A stretch of DNA of 64,000 nucleotides from Psychrobium sp051201665 (GTDB lineage: Bacteria; Pseudomonadota; Gammaproteobacteria; Enterobacterales; Psychrobiaceae). A program made the position numbers and the translations under genes. The notes beneath the pieces were generated by a model. The model searched no databases. It was not told the origin of the DNA and saw only the letters and a list, made by a program, of their open reading frames with translations. The stretch lies in contig NZ_CP179210.1 of the NCBI RefSeq assembly GCF_051201665.1, forward strand, positions 744,001 through 808,000, given 5' to 3'. Positions 28,533-37,900 of the stretch are shown piece by piece. Position 1 is the stretch's first letter, and each line of letters starts with the position of its first letter.

Positions 28533-28829
28533 ATGATTACTAATGTTGATGATCACCGAAGTTTCACACGCATGTATGTCGATTGTGGTTTGCGGTTTAA
28601 AATGGATGGCTCTAACGATTTAATGGTTGGCACGGTCCATAATTTAAGTGCACAAGGCGTGTCATTCGCAACCGATGAACCTTTGCCACAAGATGCCGAA
28701 CTATTCATCGAAGTAAATTCAGGCGGGGGTAGTGTGCCACCGTTGATGGCAAAAGCACAAGTATTACGGTGCCAAGAAGCGAATAATGGCGAATTTGAAG
28801 TGGCTTGTAGTATGCAAATAAGTGCATAA
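28533..28829 (+). CDS. PilZ-domain protein
   Basis: 98 residues, almost entirely one PilZ domain. The N-terminal RSFTR box (DDHRSFTRMYVD, about residues 7-18) and the NLSAQGVSF motif (about 46-54) correspond to the RxxxR and D/NxSxxG c-di-GMP contacts. It could be a c-di-GMP effector, and there is a GGDEF/EAL protein elsewhere in this window. RBS AGGGGAACG precedes the ATG. A terminator follows directly. Confidence 0.85.
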   Translation: MITNVDDHRSFTRMYVDCGLRFKMDGSNDLMVGTVHNLSAQGVSFATDEPLPQDAELFIEVNSGGGSVPPLMAKAQVLRCQEANNGEFEVACSMQISA

Positions 28830-28846
28830 AGTAGAGCGGTTTCCTG

Positions 28847-28876
28847 AAAAGGCTTGATTTATATCAAGCCTTTTTT
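28847..28876 (+). terminator. Terminator after the PilZ gene
   Basis: AAAAGGCTTGAT-ttat-ATCAAGCCTTTT with trailing T-run. Confidence 0.9.
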
Positions 28877-28970
28877 ATTGGCTAAATTTCATTGCACTTA
28901 AGTCCAGTTTGTTCACCGCAAAATTTTGTTACTATGCGGTAACTTTTAAATTTTATCGGCGATAAACATA

Positions 28971-29894
28971 ATGAGCACAGCGATTATTTCTCACCCCGAT
29001 TGTCGGCGGCATCAAATAGATAAGTTACATCCAGAGCAGCCAAATCGAATTGATGATATTTCAGATAGATTAATTGCTAGTGGTCTTGAATATAGCATTG
29101 ACCATTTTGATGCTGACGATGTTTTGAATACTGATTTATTGCGGGTTCATGGCGTTTCATATATTCGCAGTTTGTATGAACGCATTCCTCATGAAGGTAT
29201 TATCAATATTGATGGTGATACTCAAATGTGTGCCAATACATTAAAGGCTGCCAATCGAGCAGCTGGCTCTGGCGTTCAAGCTGTCGATTTAGTTGTTAAA
29301 GGCGAACATCAGGCGGTGTTTTGTAATATTCGGCCACCAGGACATCACGCATTTCGTGATAAAGCGAGCGGCTTTTGTTTTTACAATAATATTGCGATAG
29401 CTGCGTCTCATGCATTAACGCTTGATGCTATTGAGCGGGTTGCAATCATCGACTTTGATGTACACCACGGTGATGGAACAGAAGATATCTTTAAAGATAA
29501 TGATGATGTGTTATTTTGCTCGCTATTTCAGCATCCATTTTATCCATTTAGCGATCCTGTACCGCAACATGAAAATCACATAAAGTCTCCGATGGCTGCA
29601 GGAGAAGGGGCGGCGGAGTTTAAATCGCTAGTATTAGATAGCTGGATACCGGCAATTGAGTCATTTAAGCCACATTTGATCTTAATTTCTGCTGGTTTTG
29701 ATTCCCATCGAAATGATGACATGGGGCATATCAATTTGGACGATCCAGATTATACGTGGGTGACTGAGCAACTTTCGCAGTATACGAACAATGAGCATTG
29801 CTTAGGAATTGTATCTATGTTGGAAGGGGGCTATGAGCATGGTGTGCTTGGACGAAGTGCATTAGCGCACATTAGAGCTCTGGCAAAGTTATAG
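28971..29894 (+). CDS. Histone-deacetylase-family (AcuC-like) hydrolase
   Basis: 307 residues with the HDAC-fold metal and catalytic motifs: tandem His in RPPGHHAFRDKA, DFDVHHGDGTEDIF and SAGFDSHRND, each supplying ligands or general base residues. Early residues HPDCRRHQIDKLHPEQPNRID are typical of bacterial class II-like enzymes. It would deacetylate small molecules or acetyl-lysines in the cytoplasm. A Pat-type lysine acetyltransferase gene lies 350 bases further on the opposite strand, and a functional acetylation/deacetylation link is possible but unproved. Confidence 0.9.
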   Translation: MSTAIISHPDCRRHQIDKLHPEQPNRIDDISDRLIASGLEYSIDHFDADDVLNTDLLRVHGVSYIRSLYERIPHEGIINIDGDTQMCANTLKAANRAAGSGVQAVDLVVKGEHQAVFCNIRPPGHHAFRDKASGFCFYNNIAIAASHALTLDAIERVAIIDFDVHHGDGTEDIFKDNDDVLFCSLFQHPFYPFSDPVPQHENHIKSPMAAGEGAAEFKSLVLDSWIPAIESFKPHLILISAGFDSHRNDDMGHINLDDPDYTWVTEQLSQYTNNEHCLGIVSMLEGGYEHGVLGRSALAHIRALAKL

Positions 29895-29895
29895 C

Positions 29896-30087
29896 TTAAG
29901 CGACTTGATAAAACTGGGCGTTAGCAATTAATTGGTCATCAATAATTTCTTTGGCTAACGTAATGCAACCACCACATTGACTGGCTACACCAAATTTCTC
30001 TTTAATTGATTTTATTGACTGATCGCCATTATTGACAGCCTGGCGGATGTCTTTATCTGTAATACCTTTGCATACACAAACGAACAT
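29896..30087 (-). CDS. bfd: Bacterioferritin-associated ferredoxin
   Basis: 63 residues from ATG 30087 (MFVCVCKGITDKDIRQAV), which has GAGA upstream. A longer frame from 30102 has no RBS. The four [2Fe-2S] cysteines follow the Bfd pattern: CVC near the N-terminus and CGGC about 33 residues later (SQCGGCITLAKEII). It reduces bacterioferritin to release stored iron. It ends one base past the HDAC gene stop, convergently. AT-rich palindromic sequence upstream (about 30123-30143) could hold a Fur site, as expected for bfd, but the match is loose. Confidence 0.92.
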   Translation of the reverse strand: MFVCVCKGITDKDIRQAVNNGDQSIKSIKEKFGVASQCGGCITLAKEIIDDQLIANAQFYQVA

Positions 30088-30212
30088 AGTAACGATTCTC
30101 ATTAAAAATTAAGAATGAAGTATAAATGATATTAATTATTATTTGAATAGTTTTTTGAGGGTTTTGTGAGCTAAATGGTGGCATATTTTACAGAACGTCA
30201 TTGAATCAAACA

Positions 30213-30241
30213 TTTACCGTTGATATAAAATCAACGGTAAA
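30213..30241 (-). terminator. Hairpin downstream of the acetyltransferase gene
   Basis: TTTACCGTTGAT-tttat-ATCAACGGTAAA forms a 12-bp stem 10 bases past the stop, without a clear T-run. Confidence 0.5.
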
Positions 30242-30250
30242 TTGATTTAA

Positions 30251-32950
30251 TTATTTTTCTAAGGGAAGTTGGTACGTTTGTAAATCAAGCCGCATATCTA
30301 CCCAACCTTCTTCAATATCAAATTTAACGTTAAACCCAAGTTTGCGACTCAAATTAATCATGCCTGCATTTTGTGGTAACGTAAGCCCAGTCATCATGTG
30401 AGTATGACGCTGTTTACAGTAGTTAATCATTTTTAACATCAATAATTTCCCCAAGCCTTGCCCTTGAATATCGCCTCGGATAACGACCGCGAATTCAGTT
30501 TCTTGGTTTTCAGCGTCGGTAATTGCGCGAACTACGCCTAATGTGTGGAATTTCTCATTCTCGTCACGGTATGACGCAATGAACGCCATTTCTCGATCAA
30601 AGTCTATTTGAGTCATCTTGGCCATTTGTTCGTGACTCAATTGCCCAACTTCACCAAAAAAGCGCTTGTATCTGTCTTCTTTGCTCAAGCTATCATTGAA
30701 TTCAAAATGACTTTGTTCGTCTTCTGCTTTTATAGGACGTAGCAGAACTTCGCGACCATCTTTTAACGTAATTAACTCTTCTAGCTCTCGTGGGTATGGT
30801 CTAATTGCAAGTCGCTGGATCCCGTCGTTATCGCAGCTTTTTAGTTGGATATTGACGTCTAAAATCGTCGCATTGTCGTCTTGCATTAACAATGGATTGA
30901 TATCTAAGGACGCAATTTCAGGGCAGTCAATAATGAGATAAGATAACTGAGTTATGGTGATAGATAGGGCGTTAATATCTAATTCGGTTAACGCTCGGTG
31001 TGCTTTTATTTTTCCGCTTTTTATAGCGCCAATGATTAGATATCGAGCCAGTGCCGTGTTTAATGGCGGGAGAGCTACCGCGGCATCTTGAGTTAAATCC
31101 CAGCTTGTTCCGCCTTCACCAATATATAACACCGGTCCAAAAATCGCATCGTTGTGCATAGCGAATCTTAACTCTTGTGTACCTGCCGTGTTTGCCATTT
31201 GTTGCAGGTTCAAGCCGTCGATATATTCGTTGTCGCTTTGTGCTTCAAGCATTGTTTGTGCATGAAGCTTTACAGCTTCTTCGTTCATTAGATTGAGTTT
31301 GATGCCATCGATTGACGCTTTATGGGTTAATGCTGGGGCGCTAAGTTTTAGTGCAACAGGGTATCCGATTTTTGTAGCAAGAGTCGCCGCTTGTTCTGGT
31401 GAGTCGACATGGTGTGTGGCCAATGAATTTAAACCATACAGATTTAGCAGTGGCGCTGCCTTATTCAAGTCGATAACGTTATGGCCACTGTTGATAAGTT
31501 CTTGAGCAATTCTCCGTGCTTCATCGGGTGCAGTTTGATAATGACGAGAAATAGATTTAGGTGTTTCTTGTAACAGGCGTTGATTGCGGCGATACTCAAC
31601 CATATGCATAAATGCGCCAACTGCACCATCCGGTGTTCTGAATGTTGGAATTCCGGATTTCCTGATCATTTTTCGTGCTTGGTGGGCTGAACCTTCTCCC
31701 ATCCAATTAGTGAGAATATTAATCTGTCTGCCACGTGCGTGTTGATTAATGCTCTTGATAATTGCTTGTGCAAATTCTTCACCACTTGCTACCGCTGACG
31801 GCGAATGAATAACTAGCAATGTATCGATCTCTTTTGAATCTAGTAGGATCGAAAGTGTTTTTGCAAATCGTTCAGGGCTGGCATCGCCTGCGATATCGAC
31901 AGGGTTCGCTTTTGACCAGTGATTTGGTAGAAGTGTTGATAATCTTTCAATGATGTCACTTTCAAGTGCAGCAAGCTTACCTCCACGAGAAATCAAAGTA
32001 TCTACAGCCATAATACCTGGCGCTCCGCCATTAGTCACAATGGCAAGGCGTTCCCCTGATAGCGGTTTAGTGTGAGCTAGCGTTTCAAATGCCGCAAATA
32101 GTTCTCGTAAGTGATTTACTCGTAACATACCTGCACGTCTAAATGCGGCATCGTAGACAGCATCACACCCAGCCATCACGCCGGTATGATGGGAGACTGA
32201 AATCGCCCCTTCACTCGTTGAACCAGACTTAATGACAATAATTGGCTTTGAGCGCGCCGCTGTTCGAGCGGCAGACATAAAGTGACGATGATCCTTTATA
32301 CCGTCAATATAAAGCAATATGGCTTGTGTCTTTGAATCACGACTCAAAAAATCTAGAATTTCGTTAAAGCTCAAATCAATCGTTTCACCAACAGAGACAA
32401 AATAAGAAAATCCCATGTTCTTATGATTAGCCCAGTCTAACACTGTCGTGGCTACGGATGAGGATTGCGAAATAAAAGCGATTTTTCCGTTTTGAGCTTG
32501 CTGGTGGGCAAAGCTTGCATTTAACCCCAAATGCGGGATTTGCATACCGAGACTACTACCGCCTAAAATTCGAATACCGTATTGCTTGGCAATAGATTTT
32601 AGTTGCTCATTACCTGATAAGTCATCAATCTCAGGTAACTGAACTATGCCTGCGGCAAGTAATATAACTTGTTGGCAGCCTAACTCACCAAGTTCGGTCA
32701 ATACTTTTACGCAGTAGCGAGCATTGATTGCAATAATTGCTAAATCTGGAACCTGTGGTAATTGAGCTACATTTTTATACGCTAAAACCCCACATATTGA
32801 TTGATGCTTTGAATTGACTGGCATGATGGGGCCAGAAAAGCTCCCCTGCAGTAGATTACGCATAATAAGATTACCTGCGCGATGCACAGAATTCGATGCT
32901 CCTATGACTGCTATAGATTTAGGGTTAAAGAATCGATTAATGGGGTTCAT
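30251..32950 (-). CDS. Pat/YfiQ-type protein lysine acetyltransferase (acyl-CoA synthetase-like + GNAT)
   Basis: 899 residues, the length of E. coli PatZ (YfiQ). The N-terminal CoA-binding domain (PKSIAVIGASNSVHRAGNLIMRNLL) and a succinyl-CoA ligase-like region (ISVSHHTGVMAGCDAVYDAAF) precede an ATP-grasp domain (YPVALKLSAPALTHKASIDGI; EGGTSWDLTQDAAVALPPLN). The C-terminal GNAT domain spans about 735-885 (FAVVIRGDIQGQGLGKLLMLKMINYC binds acetyl-CoA). The family acetylates lysines of enzymes such as acetyl-CoA synthetase. The synthetase part usually senses CoA compounds rather than catalysing. Monocistronic. Confidence 0.9.
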   Translation of the reverse strand: MNPINRFFNPKSIAVIGASNSVHRAGNLIMRNLLQGSFSGPIMPVNSKHQSICGVLAYKNVAQLPQVPDLAIIAINARYCVKVLTELGELGCQQVILLAAGIVQLPEIDDLSGNEQLKSIAKQYGIRILGGSSLGMQIPHLGLNASFAHQQAQNGKIAFISQSSSVATTVLDWANHKNMGFSYFVSVGETIDLSFNEILDFLSRDSKTQAILLYIDGIKDHRHFMSAARTAARSKPIIVIKSGSTSEGAISVSHHTGVMAGCDAVYDAAFRRAGMLRVNHLRELFAAFETLAHTKPLSGERLAIVTNGGAPGIMAVDTLISRGGKLAALESDIIERLSTLLPNHWSKANPVDIAGDASPERFAKTLSILLDSKEIDTLLVIHSPSAVASGEEFAQAIIKSINQHARGRQINILTNWMGEGSAHQARKMIRKSGIPTFRTPDGAVGAFMHMVEYRRNQRLLQETPKSISRHYQTAPDEARRIAQELINSGHNVIDLNKAAPLLNLYGLNSLATHHVDSPEQAATLATKIGYPVALKLSAPALTHKASIDGIKLNLMNEEAVKLHAQTMLEAQSDNEYIDGLNLQQMANTAGTQELRFAMHNDAIFGPVLYIGEGGTSWDLTQDAAVALPPLNTALARYLIIGAIKSGKIKAHRALTELDINALSITITQLSYLIIDCPEIASLDINPLLMQDDNATILDVNIQLKSCDNDGIQRLAIRPYPRELEELITLKDGREVLLRPIKAEDEQSHFEFNDSLSKEDRYKRFFGEVGQLSHEQMAKMTQIDFDREMAFIASYRDENEKFHTLGVVRAITDAENQETEFAVVIRGDIQGQGLGKLLMLKMINYCKQRHTHMMTGLTLPQNAGMINLSRKLGFNVKFDIEEGWVDMRLDLQTYQLPLEK

Positions 32951-33065
32951 AATTATTTGTCATCCTAACGCAATACAACTACTAACTAATTGGGATTTAT
33001 TTAGGCGCGTGATTTTCTAGTTTGCTATAGTGCAGCCATATCAAATCATTGTAATGGATTATTTT

Positions 33066-33884
33066 ATGGCAACGCTGACGCAAATCAATGTCTATCCAAT
33101 AAAATCTTTAGGTGGTATATCTTTGTCACATGCATTCGTTGGAAAAACGGGATTGGCATTTGATCGCCAATTAATGCTTGTAGATAATCGCGGTAAATTT
33201 GTGACTGCTCGAAAGTGGCCACAATTATTAGCACTGCAAGTATTACTCGATGACAATGGCTGGGTTGTTGTGAGCGCCGACGGTAAACAATTGGCGATTA
33301 ATCGATCGCAGTTTAAGCGCCCTGTTGATGTCAATATTTGGCGTCATGATATGCAAGCGTTGTGTGCTGATGATGCAATCAATCTATGGTTTAGTGAGGT
33401 TTTGTCCCATCATGTCCGACTGGTATCTGTTTCAAAGGAGTCTGCGCGTTTAGTTGAGAACTCAGCGCAATCTATTGCATTTTCAGACGGCTATCCATTA
33501 TTGATCATTGGTGAAAATTCGCTGAACGAGTTAAATAAACGTGCTAGCGAACCTTCACAGGTGTCTCAATTTAGAACCAATTTGGTCTTTGATGGTGAAC
33601 CCGGATTTATCGAAGACACATGGCAAAGGATTCGAATTGGCGATGTTAAATTTGAATTTGTTAAGCCTTGTGAACGTTGTGTCATGACAACGGTCAATAT
33701 GGATGATTATGCATTCAGAAAAAGCAAAGAACCATTAACTACATTAAAAACGTTTCGTGCCGATCCAAAAGGGCGATTAATGTTTGGAGAGAATCTGATT
33801 GCTCATAATCAAGGAATAATTAGTGTAGGGGATAGAATTGAGGTTTTATCGACACATCAACCTATTATTTACGGTGAAAAGTAA
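33066..33884 (+). CDS. MOSC-domain protein
   Basis: 272 residues from ATG 33066 (MATLTQINVYPIKSLGGISL), the usual family N-terminus; an upstream ATG at 33030 adds 12 residues. The MOSC N-terminal beta-barrel (about 1-115) leads to the MOSC domain (about 125-265). This carries the conserved cysteine region FVKPCERCVMTTVN (C about 206-209), thought to bind molybdenum cofactor or reduce N-hydroxylated compounds as in YcbX. It lacks the C-terminal 2Fe-2S ferredoxin domain of E. coli YcbX, so a separate redox partner is needed if it works alike. It is divergent from the acetyltransferase gene. Confidence 0.85.
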   Translation: MATLTQINVYPIKSLGGISLSHAFVGKTGLAFDRQLMLVDNRGKFVTARKWPQLLALQVLLDDNGWVVVSADGKQLAINRSQFKRPVDVNIWRHDMQALCADDAINLWFSEVLSHHVRLVSVSKESARLVENSAQSIAFSDGYPLLIIGENSLNELNKRASEPSQVSQFRTNLVFDGEPGFIEDTWQRIRIGDVKFEFVKPCERCVMTTVNMDDYAFRKSKEPLTTLKTFRADPKGRLMFGENLIAHNQGIISVGDRIEVLSTHQPIIYGEK

Positions 33885-34016
33885 TTGTTCTTATAAAAAT
33901 GTAATTTTTTAAAAGCAATTGAAAAGTAATGTAAAAAGGTTTTGTTTAGGGTGCATTCAGCATCTATGATTAAGCTATAATACATCTCGAAATTTAGCGC
34001 ATAATTGGATAAAAAT

Positions 34017-34676
34017 ATGAAATTATTTACAAAGAAACTTACGGCCGTTCTAGTTGCTTCAGCAACCCTTACTTTAGGAGCATGTCAATCTGTCGATCCA
34101 TATACAGGTGAAAGTCGAACGAATAAAGCGACAACCTATGGTCTTGGCGCAGCAGTTGTTTGTGCATTGATTGGCTCTAAGAAAAATAGTAAACATGCGC
34201 GTAATGCTGGACTAGGTTGTGGTGCTATTGGCGCAGGAATTGGCGCGTATATGGATTCGCAAGAATCTGAAATTCGTAAAGAAATGGAAGGTACTGGCGT
34301 TCAGGTGCAACGTGAAGGTGATAAGATTCGTTTGATTATGCCTGGCAACATTACGTTTAAAACTGGCAAATACGACATCAGCCCTAACTTCTATAATACG
34401 CTTGATGGCGTTGCACGTGTTTTAGCAAAATTTGAAGATACGCGTTTAATGGTCGCTGGTCATGCTGATAGCACAGGTAATGCTAGTCGTAACCAAACAT
34501 TGTCTGCTAATCGTGCACAAGCAGTTGCTGGTTATTTACAACAGCGTGGCATTAACGCTGCTCGTTTGATGAGTCGTGGTTTTGGTTCTCAATCACCTAT
34601 TGCTTCTAACGAAACAGCTCAGGGACGACAAGCTAACCGACGTGTCGAACTAGACATTGTTGCGAACCCTCAATAA
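34017..34676 (+). CDS. OmpA-family lipoprotein (YiaD-like)
   Basis: 219 residues from ATG 34017, preceded by GGAT at good spacing; a TTG at 34005 is in frame but unlikely. The lipoprotein signal has lipobox LGAC (MKLFTKKLTAVLVASATLTLGACQ). A glycine-rich zipper (GLGAAVVCALIGSKKN, GLGCGAIGAGIGAYMDS) follows. The C-terminal OmpA peptidoglycan-binding domain (about 110-218) has TFKTGKYDISP, VAGHADSTGNASRNQTLSANRA and SRGFGSQSPIASNETAQGRQANRRVEL. It would be outer-membrane-anchored and bind peptidoglycan. Confidence 0.92.
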   Translation: MKLFTKKLTAVLVASATLTLGACQSVDPYTGESRTNKATTYGLGAAVVCALIGSKKNSKHARNAGLGCGAIGAGIGAYMDSQESEIRKEMEGTGVQVQREGDKIRLIMPGNITFKTGKYDISPNFYNTLDGVARVLAKFEDTRLMVAGHADSTGNASRNQTLSANRAQAVAGYLQQRGINAARLMSRGFGSQSPIASNETAQGRQANRRVELDIVANPQ

Positions 34677-34689
34677 GTATCTGCTTAAT

Positions 34690-34720
34690 TAAATAGCGTT
34701 TGATGTTAAACGCTATTTTA
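34690..34720 (+). terminator. Terminator after the OmpA-like gene
   Basis: AAATAGCGTTT-gatgtt-AAACGCTATTTT forms an 11-bp stem ending in T's. Confidence 0.8.
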
Positions 34721-34900
34721 ACTCTTCTCATTCTCATCATGACTTAGTATATTAATAAACCTGCCAAATGATCTGGCTTTTAATAGCAATTATTAATTTG
34801 TTTTGTTAACTTGTATTTTCTGTCTATAAAGGATTATTCTTGATAAGAAAATAAAACTAATTTACTAAGCGATGAGCTTTGACTTTGGGCTGTTACTTTT

Positions 34901-37900
34901 ATGTATCCAATTCTTCGATTTTTTCTAATATTTACTTTTTCTTTTAGCTTTTTTTACTCTCAATTTTCGCACGCAAAATTATCTAACACATCGAAAGCTC
35001 AACTTGTCACCAAGTTTAATTATTTTTCTATAGAGCAGGGGTTGAATAAGTCGACTGTTCTTTCTGTTGTCGAAGATGAATTAGGCTTTATTTGGCTCGG
35101 TACCCCAGCAGGGGTTTATCGATTTGACGGGATAGAATTTAGACACTTTAGTTCTTCCGATGACGGACTATCTAATGAGTTTGTTACCGCGATGTTTATT
35201 GATTCCAATATGGAATTATGGGTGGGGACTGAGTCGGGGTTAAATAAGTACAATGCAAAGTTAGAAAAATTTGAGTCATTGGCAAATAGAGGTCTTGCAG
35301 ACGAATATATTTGGAGTGCTTTTGAGGATAAGCAGAAACGAATCTGGGTAGGTGCAAGTAATGGGTTGTACTTGTTTAATAGAATTACTAAATCTTTTGA
35401 ATTGTTGAATACCACTTTAGCTGATCGTGCTTTTCCATTAAAAGAGGTTAAGACGATTTTTCAAGATAATAGCGGCTTGATTTGGTTATCTACGGATCGA
35501 GGCGATAATTTTCTATTCGATCCTTGGTTAAATAACCTCTATCGACTTGAACAAGAAAATCCAGCAAATATCATTCTTAATACCGAAAGAATTAATCAAT
35601 TTGTACAGCTAGAAAATAATAGTTATCTAATTGTTAGAGACAAAGATATTCTATTTTATTCGAAGGGCGCAATATCTACAATCTATGAACTTGCGGGTAA
35701 TGCACCAATAAACTTCGTTAGAGCCAGCCTTTATAAAGATAAATTCTTGTTAGTGTCATCTAATCAAGGAATTTTTAAATTTGAAATGAATACAGGCGCT
35801 CTAAATTTGGTATCAGTACTTGAACCGAATAAAAGAGTCTTTTCAATGTTAGTGGATAGCAAAGAAAACTTTTGGTTTGGTACGCTGCAATCGGGTCTCG
35901 GTGTTCATCTTGCGAAAAGTGAATTCTTTCAACGCTTATCCGTAAGTAATGGTGGGATTCCTGATGATGTTGTTTGGTCGATAAGTGAAGATCAGTCCAA
36001 TAATATTTGGATTGCTGGAAACTCACCACTGCTTTCTCGGTTTAATCCAAAACGACAAGAGGTAAGTTTATTTGATTCTAAAATCAACGGCATTAAATCA
36101 CTCGCTATAGTAGGGAGTTATGTCTACATCGGCTCTGATATTGGCTTAAATAGGTTTCAAATATTAGAGGAATCGATTAATAAGGATAGCCAGCCACTAA
36201 TTAATTTTGAAGTCACTTACCTAGCCCATGATGATAGGTACATATACGCATCATCATGGGGTAGAGGGCTTTATAGAATAGATATTAATGCTCAAAATGC
36301 GTCAAACATAGAAAGCATGGCAATAGGTGATAACTCATTGCCATATATAACTACACTTAAACAACATCGTGGAAGGTTATACGTTGGGACCCTGAATGGT
36401 TTTTTTGTTTTTGATTTAATTAGCGGACTCTCAAAAGAAGTTTCTAAACTTTCAGGTAAACGAATTAGCTTTGTGTTCGTTGGTGAAAATGATGTGTACG
36501 TTAGTACAGGGAGTAGTGGAGTATACGAATTCAATTATGAACTCGATAGTATTAAAAACCATTACAGCCATAAAAAATTGAAGAAAAGAACTATTTATTC
36601 GGTGTTGAAGGACGATACTGGAAACTTATGGATGTCTAGTGATAATGGGATTATTGAGTTAACTGCCGATAATAAAGTTTACCAATTTAATCAACTAGAC
36701 GGTCTCGGTGGTAAGGATTTTAACGATAATAGTGCTTTAAAAAGTAATGAGGGACTCTTTTTCTTTGGTAGCTCTAAAGGACTTAACTTTATTGATCCTG
36801 CTAAAAACACAGAGTATAAAGATGGCACGCTTAATTTACTATTTACCAACTTAACGGTATTTAATAATGATGTTGAAATTAACCAAAGTATTAATGGGAA
36901 TATTAAACTTAAAGAATCGATTGTAAGTGCTAAAGAACTTACCTTAGACTATTCTGATTATCCGTTTGAACTTACTTATAATTTGGTGAACTATCCTCAG
37001 CCTGAGAAAATCAAGTATCGTTATAAGTTAATTGATATTGATAATGCATGGTTGAAAGGGAAGAAAAGTAGAACCTCTACCTATACCAGTTTAGAATTCG
37101 GAACGTATCGATTTGAAGTCGAAGCCCTGCATATTAATTCCGGGCAGGTCTTAGCTAGCAACAGTTTAAAAATTACGATTCTTCCACCATGGTGGCTATC
37201 GCCACATGCGCTTGCTTTTTACATTGTAATGTTTGCCTTGTTTGTTATTGGCGTTTTAAATATCATCGCTCAACGCAAGAGATCAGCGAAAGAGATTCAG
37301 AGTGCTGCGAAGCGATTAGGGCTCTCCTTATGGGGCAGCGGTGATTTGATGTGGGATTGGGACATCATTAAGAATAAAATTTATCACAGTGAGCATTGGC
37401 AACAGTTTGATTACCAGGGACTTAGTGAGAGTGAATTTTCTAAAATTCACCCTAAAGATAGAGAAAAAGTTTCCGTTAGGCTTTCGGCTCACTTATCTGA
37501 CGAAACCGAATTTTTTGAAGCGAGTTACCGGATTAAACGCCATGGTGAAGATTCATGGATATGGATTGTTGATCGCGCCAAAGTTGTAGAGCGTACATCT
37601 GATGGCAAGCCACTTCGAATGTCTGGCACGATTCGAGATATTACGTTGCTAAAAAATGCTGAAGAGCGTTTGAATATGCAAGCGAATGTTATGTCAAATA
37701 TCTCTGATGCCATATATGTTATGGATTTACAGTTTAATGTCGTTGACGTAAATAAGTCTTTTGCTGTAATTACGGGTCTTACGCCGGAACAGGTGCTCAA
37801 TAATCAGAGAGTTTTCAACACTTATCATGGTCGAGTTGCTAAGGTAATTAAAAGTAGGCTTGATAATGGGATGAGCTGGAATGGTGAAGTTAATGCTACT

